Shown piece by piece: positions 1 to 8,090 of a stretch of 59,219 nt of DNA (the first letter of the stretch is position 1; the number at the start of each line of letters is the position of its first letter). The position numbers were made by a program, and so were the translations under genes. The stretch spans positions 1 to 59,219 of the forward strand of contig PWUU01000115.1 in assembly GCA_003562475.1 (NCBI GenBank). Reading direction: 5' to 3'. The notes beneath the pieces are model-generated. The model made no database searches. It saw only the letters and a program-made list of their open reading frames with translations, and was not told the DNA's origin. Source of the stretch: Dehalococcoidia bacterium. Lineage in GTDB: Bacteria; Chloroflexota; Dehalococcoidia; GIF9; AB-539-J10.

Positions 1-596
1 ATCTCCAGCCGATTGATATCGACGGTGCCATGCTCGTTCGATTGAACCTCGACTACTTGATAGCCTGCCATGGCGGCAGAAGCCGGATTCGTGCCGTGTG
101 CTGAATCGGGCACCAGTATCTTGGAGCGTGGCTCGCCCCTGTCTGCAAAGTACTGACGTATGACAAGAATGCCAATGAGTTCGCCGTGAGCACCGGCAGC
201 CGGGGCCATTGTGAACTGGTCCATGCCACAGATCTCGCAGAGCATCGTGTTCAACTCGTACATGATGCGAAGCGACCCCTGAATGGTGTGTTCAGGAGCC
301 AGAGGGTGAACGTGGAGGAAGCGAGGCAGGGCAGCGACTTGCTCTCCAACTCTGGGGTTGTACTTCATGGTGCAGGAGCCAAGGGGATAAAGCCCGTCGT
401 CGAGTCCATGATTCAATTTGGATAGTTGCGTGAAGTGACGGACAACATCGACCTCCGATACTTCAGTCAGGGGCTTCTGGCTCGGAATCGCAGCGTACTC
501 GGGAACGCACTCCTGAAACGAAATATCCAGGAAGGAATCGGTGGGGAGGCTGTATCCTCGTCTACCAGGGGCACCTTTCTCAAAGATCAATCTCAT
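1..596 (-). CDS. gcvPB: Glycine dehydrogenase (decarboxylating) subunit 2, GcvPB, 3' end outside window
   Basis: This is the C-terminal half-subunit of the glycine cleavage P-protein, which with GcvPA decarboxylates glycine on PLP and passes the aminomethyl group to lipoyl-GcvH. About 198 residues are visible, reading from MRLIFEKGAPG. The motifs LYPLGSCTMKYNP and DSAHGTNPASAAMAGY are characteristic of P-protein beta subunits. The PLP lysine normally follows the HGTNPAS stretch by roughly 70 residues, so it lies beyond the left edge. The ATG at 596 has a GGAGGG ribosome binding site and sits 11 bp after the gcvPA stop, so the two are co-translated. The gene is truncated only by the window edge. 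Confidence 0.95.
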   Translation of the reverse strand, partial: MRLIFEKGAPGRRGYSLPTDSFLDISFQECVPEYAAIPSQKPLTEVSEVDVVRHFTQLSKLNHGLDDGLYPLGSCTMKYNPRVGEQVAALPRFLHVHPLAPEHTIQGSLRIMYELNTMLCEICGMDQFTMAPAAGAHGELIGILVIRQYFADRGEPRSKILVPDSAHGTNPASAAMAGYQVVEVQSNEHGTVDINRLE

Positions 597-607
597 TGCA
601 TCCCTCC

Positions 608-1951
608 TCAGCTTGACAGCACCCTGACTGCACGGTCCAGGTCGCTTCTGCTCAGAAGCTCAGTCGTCGCGAACAGCAGCACGTCCTGGTATAGATCGCC
701 GCCAAACAGCCGGCCAACATCGAGCGGGGGAACGAATGACTCTGCCAGCAGCCTCTCGGTAACCTTGGAGGCACCGTCCTTGGACTTCAACATGAATTCG
801 TTGTAGAAGGGGTAGTCAAACACTTTCGAGAACCTGCCAGTCGCGAGCAACTGTCTCTCAAGGTAACGAGCAGCCCTGGCATTGAGTAGCGAGAGTTCGT
901 ACAGGCCCTGAGTGCCAAGTAACGACAGGTACACGTTGGCAGCTGTGACGTTCAATCCATGGTTGGTGCAGATATTCGAGGTGGCCTTCTCCCTCCGTAT
1001 GTCCTGTTCTCTCGCGCGCAACGTCATCACGAATACCCGTCGACCCTCAACATCATGTGTCTCACCCACTACGCGCCCTGGCAGTTGCCGAACGTATTCC
1101 TTCCTCGACGCTAAGAATGCGTTGTGTGGCCCCCCGAAGTTGAGGTCGAGTCCAAACGAGTTCGTGTCGCAGGCCACCAGGTCTGCTCCCATCTCTCCCG
1201 GCCCTCGCAGAACACCCAGGGAAAGAGCCTCGGCAACGACCGCGATCAGCAAGGAGCCGGTAGCATGGACTACGTCGCCGATTCGCTGCAGGTCTTCAAT
1301 ACCTCCGAGGAAGTTGGGACTTTGCACAACCACTGCGGCTACAGAGTCATCCAGTTGCTCCTTCAGCTGGGTCGCATTGACCAAACCCGCCGCATGTGAG
1401 ACCTCAACCACGCTGATGTCGTGAGGGGCCAAGTACGCCCTGATGGTCTCAGTGTAGAATGGGTGGATGGCCCCTGCGAGGACAATGCTGCTTCCGTGTG
1501 TGATTCGCAGTGCCATGAGTGCCGCTTCTGCGGCAGCTGTGGCGCCATCGTACATCGACGGGACCACAATCTCCATTCCTGAGAGTCGAGAGAAATACGT
1601 CTGAGCTTCAAACATCGATTGGAGCGTGCCCTGACTCATTTCCGGCTGGTACGGCGTGTAGCTTGTCCAGAGTTCCTCACGCGACAACAACGCTCTCACG
1701 GCAGCGGGAACGTGGTGTCTATATGCACCGGCCCCAAGCAAGCACTTCATCCGGGAGAAGTCTGCATTCTCCCCGGAAATCGTCTGGACATGCTCCTCGA
1801 GCTGGAATTCGGACAGAGCTTCTGGAACTCGCAATCTGCGATTCAGGCGGACCCTTTCGGGAACGCTCTCTATCAGAGTCTCAAATGATTCGACGCCAAT
1901 CGCCTGCAGCATGTCCTTCTTCTGCGCAGGCGTGTTGGACACATACTTCAT
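608..1951 (-). CDS. gcvPA: Glycine dehydrogenase (decarboxylating) subunit 1, GcvPA
   Basis: This is the N-terminal half-subunit of the split glycine cleavage P-protein (447 residues from the chosen start). It opens MKYVSNTPAQKKDMLQAIGV, the usual GcvPA N-terminus, and carries the family stretches LLGAGAYRHHVP, YTPYQPEMSQGTLQ and LNFGGPHNAFLA. I chose the ATG at 1951 over an in-frame ATG at 1963. A GGGGGA ribosome binding site lies a few bases before it, and the homologous N-terminus starts there. The gene is directly downstream of a tandem glycine riboswitch and followed by gcvPB. No gcvT or gcvH precedes it, so those partners must be elsewhere or downstream of gcvPB. Split P-proteins are usual in anaerobes and Gram-positive-type bacteria. 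Confidence 0.95.
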   Translation of the reverse strand: MKYVSNTPAQKKDMLQAIGVESFETLIESVPERVRLNRRLRVPEALSEFQLEEHVQTISGENADFSRMKCLLGAGAYRHHVPAAVRALLSREELWTSYTPYQPEMSQGTLQSMFEAQTYFSRLSGMEIVVPSMYDGATAAAEAALMALRITHGSSIVLAGAIHPFYTETIRAYLAPHDISVVEVSHAAGLVNATQLKEQLDDSVAAVVVQSPNFLGGIEDLQRIGDVVHATGSLLIAVVAEALSLGVLRGPGEMGADLVACDTNSFGLDLNFGGPHNAFLASRKEYVRQLPGRVVGETHDVEGRRVFVMTLRAREQDIRREKATSNICTNHGLNVTAANVYLSLLGTQGLYELSLLNARAARYLERQLLATGRFSKVFDYPFYNEFMLKSKDGASKVTERLLAESFVPPLDVGRLFGGDLYQDVLLFATTELLSRSDLDRAVRVLSS

Positions 1952-2095
1952 AGCATCCCCCATTCAAGTTGCATTCAGACCACTCAACCTCTGAATCTGC
2001 ATGTCGTAGCAATACTGGCTGTCGCGCCTCAACGACAACTTGCCGCGTGTTCCGCCGCATACAATGAGCAGAGGGGCGACACATATTACTGCGCC

Positions 2096-2272
2096 ACCCC
2101 TCTGTCCGCTTACCTGAGAGATCGTCCATCGCTGTCGATGGACTTGCCCCGTCGGTGCCCTGTCCAGGCTCTCCAGAGTTGGTCTTGGCCGTCAGTCCTT
2201 TTGCCTGAGAGTTTCGGGCGAGAATACTACGCCCTTGCCCCTTCGGCGCCTCGCTACTTGAGGTCTCTCCTG
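2096..2272 (-). promoter_or_regulatory. Tandem (two-aptamer) glycine riboswitch
   Basis: On the minus strand two copies of the gcvT-type aptamer follow each other. The first runs from GGAGAGACC near 2270 through CGAAGGGGCAA and AAACTCTCAGGCAAAAGGAC. A linker of a few bases leads to CTCTGGAGAGCC, followed by ACCGACGGGGCAA and TCTCTCAGGTAAGCGGACAG. These are the conserved cores of both glycine aptamers. It lies in the leader of gcvPA, which fits glycine-induced expression of the cleavage system. Immediately 3' is a perfect 8-bp stem (2069-2076 with 2097-2104) that shares bases with the last aptamer strand and is a candidate expression platform. No U-run follows it. Confidence 0.95.
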
Positions 2273-2294
2273 TCGGCCCTGGTGCTTAATACGC

Positions 2295-2323
2295 ACAGTA
2301 GCGACAAGTGCTTGCTTTGTCAA
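2295..2323 (-). promoter_or_regulatory. Sigma70-type promoter for the glycine riboswitch/gcvPA-gcvPB
   Basis: On the minus strand a perfect -35 box TTGACA (2318-2323) is followed after 17 bp by TACTGT (2295-2300). Transcription would start near 2288, about 18 bases before the first aptamer, which is the expected arrangement for a riboswitch leader. Confidence 0.65.
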
Positions 2324-2522
2324 GGACGTTCTATTTCCTCCGCCGTTGAGAAGCGTGCAAGACATGCGAGGACATCGGCTTAAGATCCCATCAGGACCTT
2401 CTTTCACAGATTCGATCTGTTCTGCGAGTGGCAATCCCTCGCGCGAGCACATGCTCGTTGAGTGCCAATATTCTGCAGATAGCCTCGCATCGGACTTGCA
2501 ACAACTGTCAAGCGTGGTCAGC

Positions 2523-2528
2523 TATACT
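2523..2528 (+). promoter_or_regulatory. -10 box (TATACT) before the CcdA-like gene
   Basis: TATACT would place the transcript start near 2535. That is after the first in-frame ATG at 2531 and supports translation from the ATG at 2591. I see no convincing -35 box. Confidence 0.4.
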
Positions 2529-2590
2529 AGATGATAGCCGGCTATGCCGAGAGTATCCCGGACCTGACTTCCTTTCGAGAGGAATCGGAT

Positions 2591-3259
2591 ATGGAGGGAC
2601 TGATCGCTACGCTGGGAGCGCTATTTGTCACAGGGCTGACGGTAGGTGTGGGGTCCTGCATGCTCGCGTGTGCGCCTGTAGTGGCACTGTACGTTGCCGG
2701 CACCACCGACGGATGGCGGGCAGGTCTCAGGGCCACTCTCGTCTTCTCCCTTGCCCGGCTATCAGCGTATACCTTGCTCGGAGCCATAGCCGGGGGTATC
2801 GGCATGGGTTTGGTATCCCACCTGCGCGAAGAAGTTTTCGTCTCCTGGGTGCAACTGGGGGCGGCAGCTTTTGTTGTCCTCCTTGGTCTACTGATTGCCG
2901 TGGGTCACCATCCCCATGTGCACTTGTGTCAGTACCTCAGCAGGCATACTGTGCAGAACAGCACCCTGTCCATGGCACTGCTCGGCTTTCTCATTGGGAT
3001 CGCTCCGTACTGTGCCCCGTTCCTGGGCATCCTGACCTACATCGCCTTTGCGCTGAGAGATATTCCGCTTGGAGCACTGTGCGGCCTTGCCTTCGGGCTG
3101 GGTGCAGCGCTGATAACTCCTTTGCTGGTGGTCGGGCCGGCCGCCGGCATACTCCCCAGGGTGTTTAAGACGCCAATTCTTCTACAGATATTCCGACGGG
3201 CCTCGGGTGTCATACTGCTGTTGTTTGGCATGAGGCTGGTGCTAACAGCTATTCTTTGA
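2591..3259 (+). CDS. CcdA/DsbD-like polytopic membrane protein (cytochrome c biogenesis/thiol electron-transfer family)
   Basis: This is a 222-residue protein with about six hydrophobic segments. The first contains a conserved-looking GVGSCMLACAPVVALY and the fourth GIAPYCAPFLGILTYIAFAL. That is the duplicated, cysteine- and proline-containing architecture of the CcdA/DsbD transmembrane family (DsbD_2-type), which carries reducing equivalents from cytosolic thioredoxin to extracytoplasmic thiols. A loop with HHPHVHLC (HxH type) between the halves could bind metal. The start at 2591 has a GAGAGGA ribosome binding site, and an ATG at 2531 lies before the predicted transcript start. It is followed by amrS and a Cys-rich exported protein on the same strand, suggesting a joint redox or maturation role (inference). 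It could instead be a metal transporter of the same fold. Confidence 0.7.
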   Translation: MEGLIATLGALFVTGLTVGVGSCMLACAPVVALYVAGTTDGWRAGLRATLVFSLARLSAYTLLGAIAGGIGMGLVSHLREEVFVSWVQLGAAAFVVLLGLLIAVGHHPHVHLCQYLSRHTVQNSTLSMALLGFLIGIAPYCAPFLGILTYIAFALRDIPLGALCGLAFGLGAALITPLLVVGPAAGILPRVFKTPILLQIFRRASGVILLLFGMRLVLTAIL

Positions 3260-3342
3260 AGCGGGGCATGCTTGACGAGACTGGCTGCCCAGGAGAGGTG
3301 CGTATCAGGGAGCATTGAGCTTTGGTCCAGGGGGTAGTAGAA

Positions 3343-4473
3343 ATGGTGCTGAGAAAACCCTCGCGTCGGCTGGTCGAAATACTTGCTCTGGTATCCTTTC
3401 TTGTTATAGGGGTTGTGATTCTTTGGGGAGGAATACCTGTTGTCGTGACGCCCGATAATGAGATCGAGTTGGTTCCGGCAAGATACTGGAGCAAGTTGCC
3501 GGGAAATGCAGTCCAATGTGACCTGTGTTTCCGCGGCTGCACTATATCTGAGGGAGGTAGAGGCTACTGTACTGCCAGAATGAATCAAGGAGGAAAGCTC
3601 TACACCCTTGTCTACGGTACAGCGACCGCCCAGGTTGACCCGGTGGAAAAGGAACCTCTCCTGCATTTCCATCCAGGGACCAACAGTCTATGTTTCGGGA
3701 CCGCGGGCTGCAACTTCCGGTGTACGTTCTGCCACAACTGGCATCTTGCCGCGAGAACTCCAGAAGAAGTGGGATTGCGCCACCTCTCTCCTGACGAGGC
3801 GGTAGCCAAGGCCATCGAGTTGGGCTGCAGTTCCATCTCGTTCACCTACAACGAGCCTACTGTGTTCTACGAGTGGGTGTATGACGTCAGCAAGCTGGCG
3901 CAGGAGAGGGGTGTCAAGACCTATTTCCACACCAATGGTGGCATACAACCAGAACCCCTGAGAGAGCTATTGCAGCATATGGATGCTGTCTGCGTTGACC
4001 TCAAGGGATTCACGTCGGAGTTCTACGAAGTGACCTCCTTCTCCGACCTCGAGCCGGTGCTCACCACTCTCAAGATCATAAAGGAGTCCGGGGTCTGGTT
4101 CGAGATCACCTGTCTCATCATTCCGACGTTAAATGACGACCCGGAGCAGCTGCGAGAGATGTGTCGCTGGATAAGGGATAACCTCGGAGATGACGTACCG
4201 GTGCATTTCAGCCGGTTCTTTCCCGCCTATAAGGTAACCAGGTTGCCTCCCACGCCCATTGATACGCTGGAGGGGGCCCGTGAGATAGCGCGAGAAGAGG
4301 GCTTGAGATATGTCACCATCGGCAACGTACCAGGGCACAAGGCAAACAGCACATTCTGCCCTGAGTGCGACAGCATCTTGATCGAGCGAGTCCATTTCTC
4401 AGTCACAGAGAACAACATCGTGAACGGTCAGTGCAGCCACTGCGGCCATGAGGTGCCCGGGGTCTGGGAATGA
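3343..4473 (+). CDS. amrS: AmmeMemoRadiSam-system radical SAM enzyme (AmrS), membrane-anchored
   Basis: This 376-residue radical SAM protein has the [4Fe-4S]-binding motif CNFRCTFC at about residues 123-130. An upstream cysteine cluster (CDLCFRGCTISEGGRGYC) and the downstream stretch SFTYNEPTVFYEW and VDLKGFTSEFY are typical of the AmrS/PflA-like branch. A C-terminal CPEC...CSHCGHE pair forms a likely zinc ribbon. Residues about 10-30 form a single transmembrane segment, so the enzyme is probably tethered to the membrane; many AmrS proteins lack this anchor. The substrate of AmrS is not known with confidence. The chosen ATG follows AGGGGG. Its stop overlaps the next gene by 4 bp (ATGA), so they are translationally coupled. 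No Memo or AMMECR1 gene is visible in the window. Confidence 0.85.
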   Translation: MVLRKPSRRLVEILALVSFLVIGVVILWGGIPVVVTPDNEIELVPARYWSKLPGNAVQCDLCFRGCTISEGGRGYCTARMNQGGKLYTLVYGTATAQVDPVEKEPLLHFHPGTNSLCFGTAGCNFRCTFCHNWHLAARTPEEVGLRHLSPDEAVAKAIELGCSSISFTYNEPTVFYEWVYDVSKLAQERGVKTYFHTNGGIQPEPLRELLQHMDAVCVDLKGFTSEFYEVTSFSDLEPVLTTLKIIKESGVWFEITCLIIPTLNDDPEQLREMCRWIRDNLGDDVPVHFSRFFPAYKVTRLPPTPIDTLEGAREIAREEGLRYVTIGNVPGHKANSTFCPECDSILIERVHFSVTENNIVNGQCSHCGHEVPGVWE

Positions 4474-4919
4474 AACGGACGATCATTATTGCGCTGGCCG
4501 GTGTGCTTGTCATCGGAGGTGCAAGCGCGGCGGCACTGGTGGAGGTCGACTGCACGCAGTGCGAGACAGGCATCGTCGAGTGCGACGAATGCCGCAACCT
4601 GGTTCGGTGTTCTCATTGCGAACCCATTAGCTATATCTCTGGCTTCATCGTCGGCGATCCGAGCTGTCCGGTGTGTGGTGGCCGGGGTACGCTGGTGCGA
4701 AGCACAGGTTCCATCGTGCACAGCTACGACGTTGAGTGCGGCTGTCGGGGTGCCGATGCAGAATGCCGCGTGTGCCGGGGCACGGGCACGTATCCGAGTC
4801 GTACGACGGGACTCTGTGAGACCTGTGATGGCAAAGGCGGCAGCGCCTGCCCTATTTGCGAAGGTTCAACTAGTGTGAAGGCTAACCAGGTGTTCCTGCG
4901 GGCCCTGAGGCCGGGATGA
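4470..4919 (+). CDS. Exported or membrane-anchored cysteine-rich CXXC-repeat protein
   Basis: This is a 149-residue protein with an N-terminal signal peptide or anchor (residues about 3-24, rich in I, A, L and V) and then many CXXC units: CTQC, CDEC, CSHC, CPVCGGRG, CRVCRGTG, CETCDGKG and CPICEG. The CXXCXGXG units resemble the DnaJ-type zinc finger, but there is no J domain. It overlaps the AmrS stop codon by 4 bp and lies in the same operon as the CcdA-like protein. A thiol-rich extracytoplasmic protein next to a thiol electron carrier suggests it is reduced or metallated through that partner (inference). Function unknown; it could be a metal-binding scaffold or an electron-transfer protein. 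Confidence 0.7.
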   Translation: MKRTIIIALAGVLVIGGASAAALVEVDCTQCETGIVECDECRNLVRCSHCEPISYISGFIVGDPSCPVCGGRGTLVRSTGSIVHSYDVECGCRGADAECRVCRGTGTYPSRTTGLCETCDGKGGSACPICEGSTSVKANQVFLRALRPG

Positions 4920-4954
4920 CGAGAGCACGTTCCGGCTCATTGTCCCAATGGCAA

Positions 4955-7201
4955 TCAGCGTGAGAATCTGGTGCTGGCCCCCAGCACACCAGCGGCAACG
5001 GCACTGAGCACTCCAGCCACAACGCAGGTGTTCAGAACGCCGAGGATAGGCATCAGAAGGACCGAAGTCAGAAGCGCGCCGAGAACTGCTCCCCAGAGAT
5101 CCGCCGCGTAGAGCAGGCCCACAATAGGTGCAACCGTCTTGCTTCTGTGCAGGCAGATTCTGGTAGCGAGCGGAAACTGCATACCGGCGAGGAAGCCGGC
5201 GATGAGATTGAGCGCCGAATACGGCGCTTCTCCCGGGATGCCCGAAAGGGCTCCGGATACCAACACCAGCCAGGGCAGCAAACCGGCGTACAGCGCAACA
5301 GCCAGGACTATGCCCCCGAGTACTTGCATATCTCTAGTCATCCTCACCATGAACCGGTTCATCATAAGTCCGCCCAGAGCCAGTCCCAGCATGAACGAAG
5401 CGATCAGGATGCCGATCTTCTGGTACAGGTGGCCGTGTGCGACCTGAAAGGCAAAGAGGAGCACAATGGTGAAGGTCATGCCGGCGAAGCCCGTGGCGAA
5501 AAGGGCGAGGCCGATCGGGTATATGGTCGGTTCCCTTCGTCTGAACCTGATCAGGGCAGGCGCGAGAAGTGCGAGCATCGGCAACAGAAACCACCACAGC
5601 TTCGCCTCTAACGCGAGGTCAAGGGTGCCCTTGAGTCCAGGATGGAACATGGCGTTCCACAGGGCTAGATTGTGAAAAGTGCTGATCGGCCTGCCATCGC
5701 GGTTCACGTCACCCGCCTCATCCAGATACGCAGTGAGCCGCGAGACCCGGTCCGGCGACAGCTTGTACTCGATGTACTGCGGCGTGATAAGCCTCGTCTC
5801 GAGCTCTCGTTCCTGATAACGCCGGCTGATGTCATCGGCGTCCAGGCGCTGAAGTGCGGCTCCCGGAGAAGCAACGAGGAGAGTGAAGTCGTTGGGAATA
5901 GCCAGGACCTCCGGGAAGATCTCTGTCAATGTGGTGTAGAGCCCCTGGTTGAGTCGCATCATCTCGTCGCCCATATACGCTTCCGATGAGGGCATGCCAA
6001 AGGCGAAGACTCCGTCGTCCTCCAGAATGTCTTGAACGGTGTTGAAGAAGTCGCTGGTATAGAAGCGGTTCATTTGAAGAGTTGATGGCGATGGCAGGTT
6101 CATTATGACGACGTCGAAACTCGTTTCCGTTGTTTCGACAAACAGGCGGCCGTCGGTGTGTTCAACGTCAATCCGAGCATCATCCAGCGGAGTGACAGGG
6201 AGGTGTTCTTCGGTGGTCTGGATCATCCTCGGGTCGGGCTCGATGTACAGGATGCTATGCACCGGGTGTCTGGTGATCTCCTCCAGCAATCCACCCATAC
6301 CTCCACCGATGACGAGGATACTCCTGGGAGCGGGGTGGTACAGAAGGGGCAGGTGTGCCAGTTCCTCAGTGGTCTTGATATCCGGCACCGGAATGGTGAA
6401 GAGCAGCACGCCATTCGCGAAGAAGTTGAGCTGCTCTCCCTTCTCAGTCACCGCGATATTCTGATAGACGGAGTTCTCGACGGAGATGACTCTGTGGCCC
6501 TGCCACTGCCACTGGGAGGAATGAAGGTCCAGTCGGTTCAGTGAGCCGGTCTGCAGCGAGACGATTATGGCCAGGCAGAGAGCACCAACGACGAGTTTGC
6601 GCACGGCAAACCGAATTGAAATAAGTGGACTGAGAAGGGTAAGCGCTACAGCCAGGTTGAAGAGCACGGTTAATGCCGCAATCTCCAGGTGGTTGAGGTA
6701 GTGCACCAGCACATAGGCGAATAGCGCGCCGCCCACCATGCTGCCGATGGCCTCGATTACGTACACCCGGCCAACCTGGACCGATGCCATATCTTGCCGG
6801 GCGGCAACTATGCGGCAGGCGAACGGAAACTGAAATCCGTGCAAGAGACATGATGGCGTGAGGACGATAAGGCAGGCGAGAAGAATGGTCCCCAATCCAG
6901 CGATCTCTCCCACTCCCACTCCGGTGATGCTGTTGACGCCCCGGGCGAGAAGCACCTGACCGGGCAGGATGAAAGCGTACAGTATGATGGTGACGACAAA
7001 GGCGGATGGTTCGGCTGGCAGTCGGTCGGCAACTCTCCCCAGCAGCCAGCTGCCCAGCGCCGTCATCAGTAGCCAGCACGAGAGGATGACTCCCAGCGAG
7101 AGCTCATTCCCCTGGAAGCTGACGATGAGTTCCCGGATCAGGAGAACCTGACCAACCGTCTCACCGAATCCTACCGCAAGGAACGCTACGAGAATCGCCA
7201 T
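4955..7201 (-). CDS. Polytopic membrane protein with a spermidine-synthase-like (Rossmann methyltransferase-fold) domain
   Basis: This is a 748-residue fusion. The N-terminal ~220 residues carry about seven membrane segments. A soluble SpdSyn-like domain follows, with the nucleotide-binding loop VIGGGMGG at about residues 296-303, the acidic end of the next strand (YIEPD) and MNLPSPSTLQMNRFYT. The C-terminal ~250 residues are again membrane-spanning. True aminopropyltransferases have Asp in the DxxDP-type loop; here the position is Asn (VIMNLPSP). I know this variant from the membrane-fused family, so spermidine synthesis should not be assumed. It stands alone on the minus strand, converging on the Cys-rich gene. 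Function uncertain; a membrane transferase role is possible. Confidence 0.8.
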   Translation of the reverse strand: MAILVAFLAVGFGETVGQVLLIRELIVSFQGNELSLGVILSCWLLMTALGSWLLGRVADRLPAEPSAFVVTIILYAFILPGQVLLARGVNSITGVGVGEIAGLGTILLACLIVLTPSCLLHGFQFPFACRIVAARQDMASVQVGRVYVIEAIGSMVGGALFAYVLVHYLNHLEIAALTVLFNLAVALTLLSPLISIRFAVRKLVVGALCLAIIVSLQTGSLNRLDLHSSQWQWQGHRVISVENSVYQNIAVTEKGEQLNFFANGVLLFTIPVPDIKTTEELAHLPLLYHPAPRSILVIGGGMGGLLEEITRHPVHSILYIEPDPRMIQTTEEHLPVTPLDDARIDVEHTDGRLFVETTETSFDVVIMNLPSPSTLQMNRFYTSDFFNTVQDILEDDGVFAFGMPSSEAYMGDEMMRLNQGLYTTLTEIFPEVLAIPNDFTLLVASPGAALQRLDADDISRRYQERELETRLITPQYIEYKLSPDRVSRLTAYLDEAGDVNRDGRPISTFHNLALWNAMFHPGLKGTLDLALEAKLWWFLLPMLALLAPALIRFRRREPTIYPIGLALFATGFAGMTFTIVLLFAFQVAHGHLYQKIGILIASFMLGLALGGLMMNRFMVRMTRDMQVLGGIVLAVALYAGLLPWLVLVSGALSGIPGEAPYSALNLIAGFLAGMQFPLATRICLHRSKTVAPIVGLLYAADLWGAVLGALLTSVLLMPILGVLNTCVVAGVLSAVAAGVLGASTRFSR

Positions 7202-8090
7202 AGATCACCCGCGGTCTGATGCCATTGTCTCTATTCCCGTAGTATATGCAACGGAGTTCTTGTGGCACCATGCAACTCCCGATTCCGTGTGCAATAAGCA
7301 CCCATCCGATTGCTGTCGCAGGGAACCTGCTGACGATTGGCGCCATGATTGACAAGCCGCCTCCGATGTCCCGGGAAGCTTGAGCAGTTCGCTGCGGTAC
7401 GGCCGGCGAGTTTCTCTTGAAGCGCCTGTCATAATTGTGAGAACAACACACCTGAGTCGACTATGCTGTGCGGCACAATGGACAGAAACAGCGCACATCA
7501 CCCCGTCAATGAGCTCCAGTGTCGAGGCGTCTCTTTGCAGGGTGTGTCACTCGTTTGACTGCTGTGTCCATACTGACCAGGCGAGGGGGATATCTGGAGA
7601 ACCGGCTGGCTTGCTCCAGCTATGCCGAATGAGGCACGAGACTGATCTGGTGCGTCCCATTGTGGTGGCCGTCCAGGGTATTGCCTGGGACTGGTGGGCG
7701 GGTGAATATGAGAGCATACGATGCCAACCGGGACACCCATACACGAACAACCCGCAAATGGGCAAGCAATCACGTTTTGGTCAGGCATTACCCGGCATCG
7801 GAGGTTCACATCCTCTCACTCCGACCGAAGCTCTTACGCAGGCTATTCCCCTCGGCATCTTCCCGGGACGCTTGCCATTGTGGATGTGGACATCCTGTAA
7901 CCGGCATTCAGGGCCCGACACATATGTGTCGGGTTGGGTTATGCGAAGGAGATTGGACGGTTAAGAAATCGAGCCGGAGACTGATGCGACGGGGTTCGCG
8001 AATAACTGGCTGAGGAGCCCGGGGTGAAGGACTCTACCACGGCTGTTGAACAGACCAGCAAGGATGCCGCTGAGAGGTCAGATGGTTGAG
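7202..8090. other. Almost 900-bp gap without a convincing gene
   Basis: Several frames are open here on both strands, but none has a recognisable domain, a good ribosome binding site or the third-position bias of neighbouring genes. A 101-codon frame ending at 8013 has a small Cys/His cluster (CHCGCGH) but no supporting start signal. A 21-codon frame from GTG at 8024 to 8089 has GAGGAG six bases upstream and could encode a peptide, though I cannot support it. The main visible structure is a perfect palindrome at 7914-7933. Confidence 0.5.
7914..7933. repeat. Perfect 20-bp palindrome
   Basis: CCCGACACAT is followed directly by its reverse complement ATGTGTCGGG. As DNA it could be a dimeric protein-binding site; as RNA it would be a hairpin with no unpaired loop bases. 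There is no T-run, so it is a poor intrinsic terminator. Confidence 0.6.

Noticed and set aside
7795-7830. tRNA T-arm-like sequence (GGAGG-TTCACAT-CCTCT) with a CACTCCG tail
   Set aside because: The T-loop has C where the near-invariant A58 should be, and there is no matching 5' acceptor strand, D-arm or anticodon arm upstream.
7660-8013. Frame with a Cys/His cluster (CHCGCGH) that could bind zinc
   Set aside because: No good start signal, and third-position composition is unlike the neighbouring genes.
8024-8089. 21-codon frame with a well-spaced GAGGAG ribosome binding site
   Set aside because: Too short to support without conservation, and it abuts the greA stop. Recorded here only as a possible peptide.
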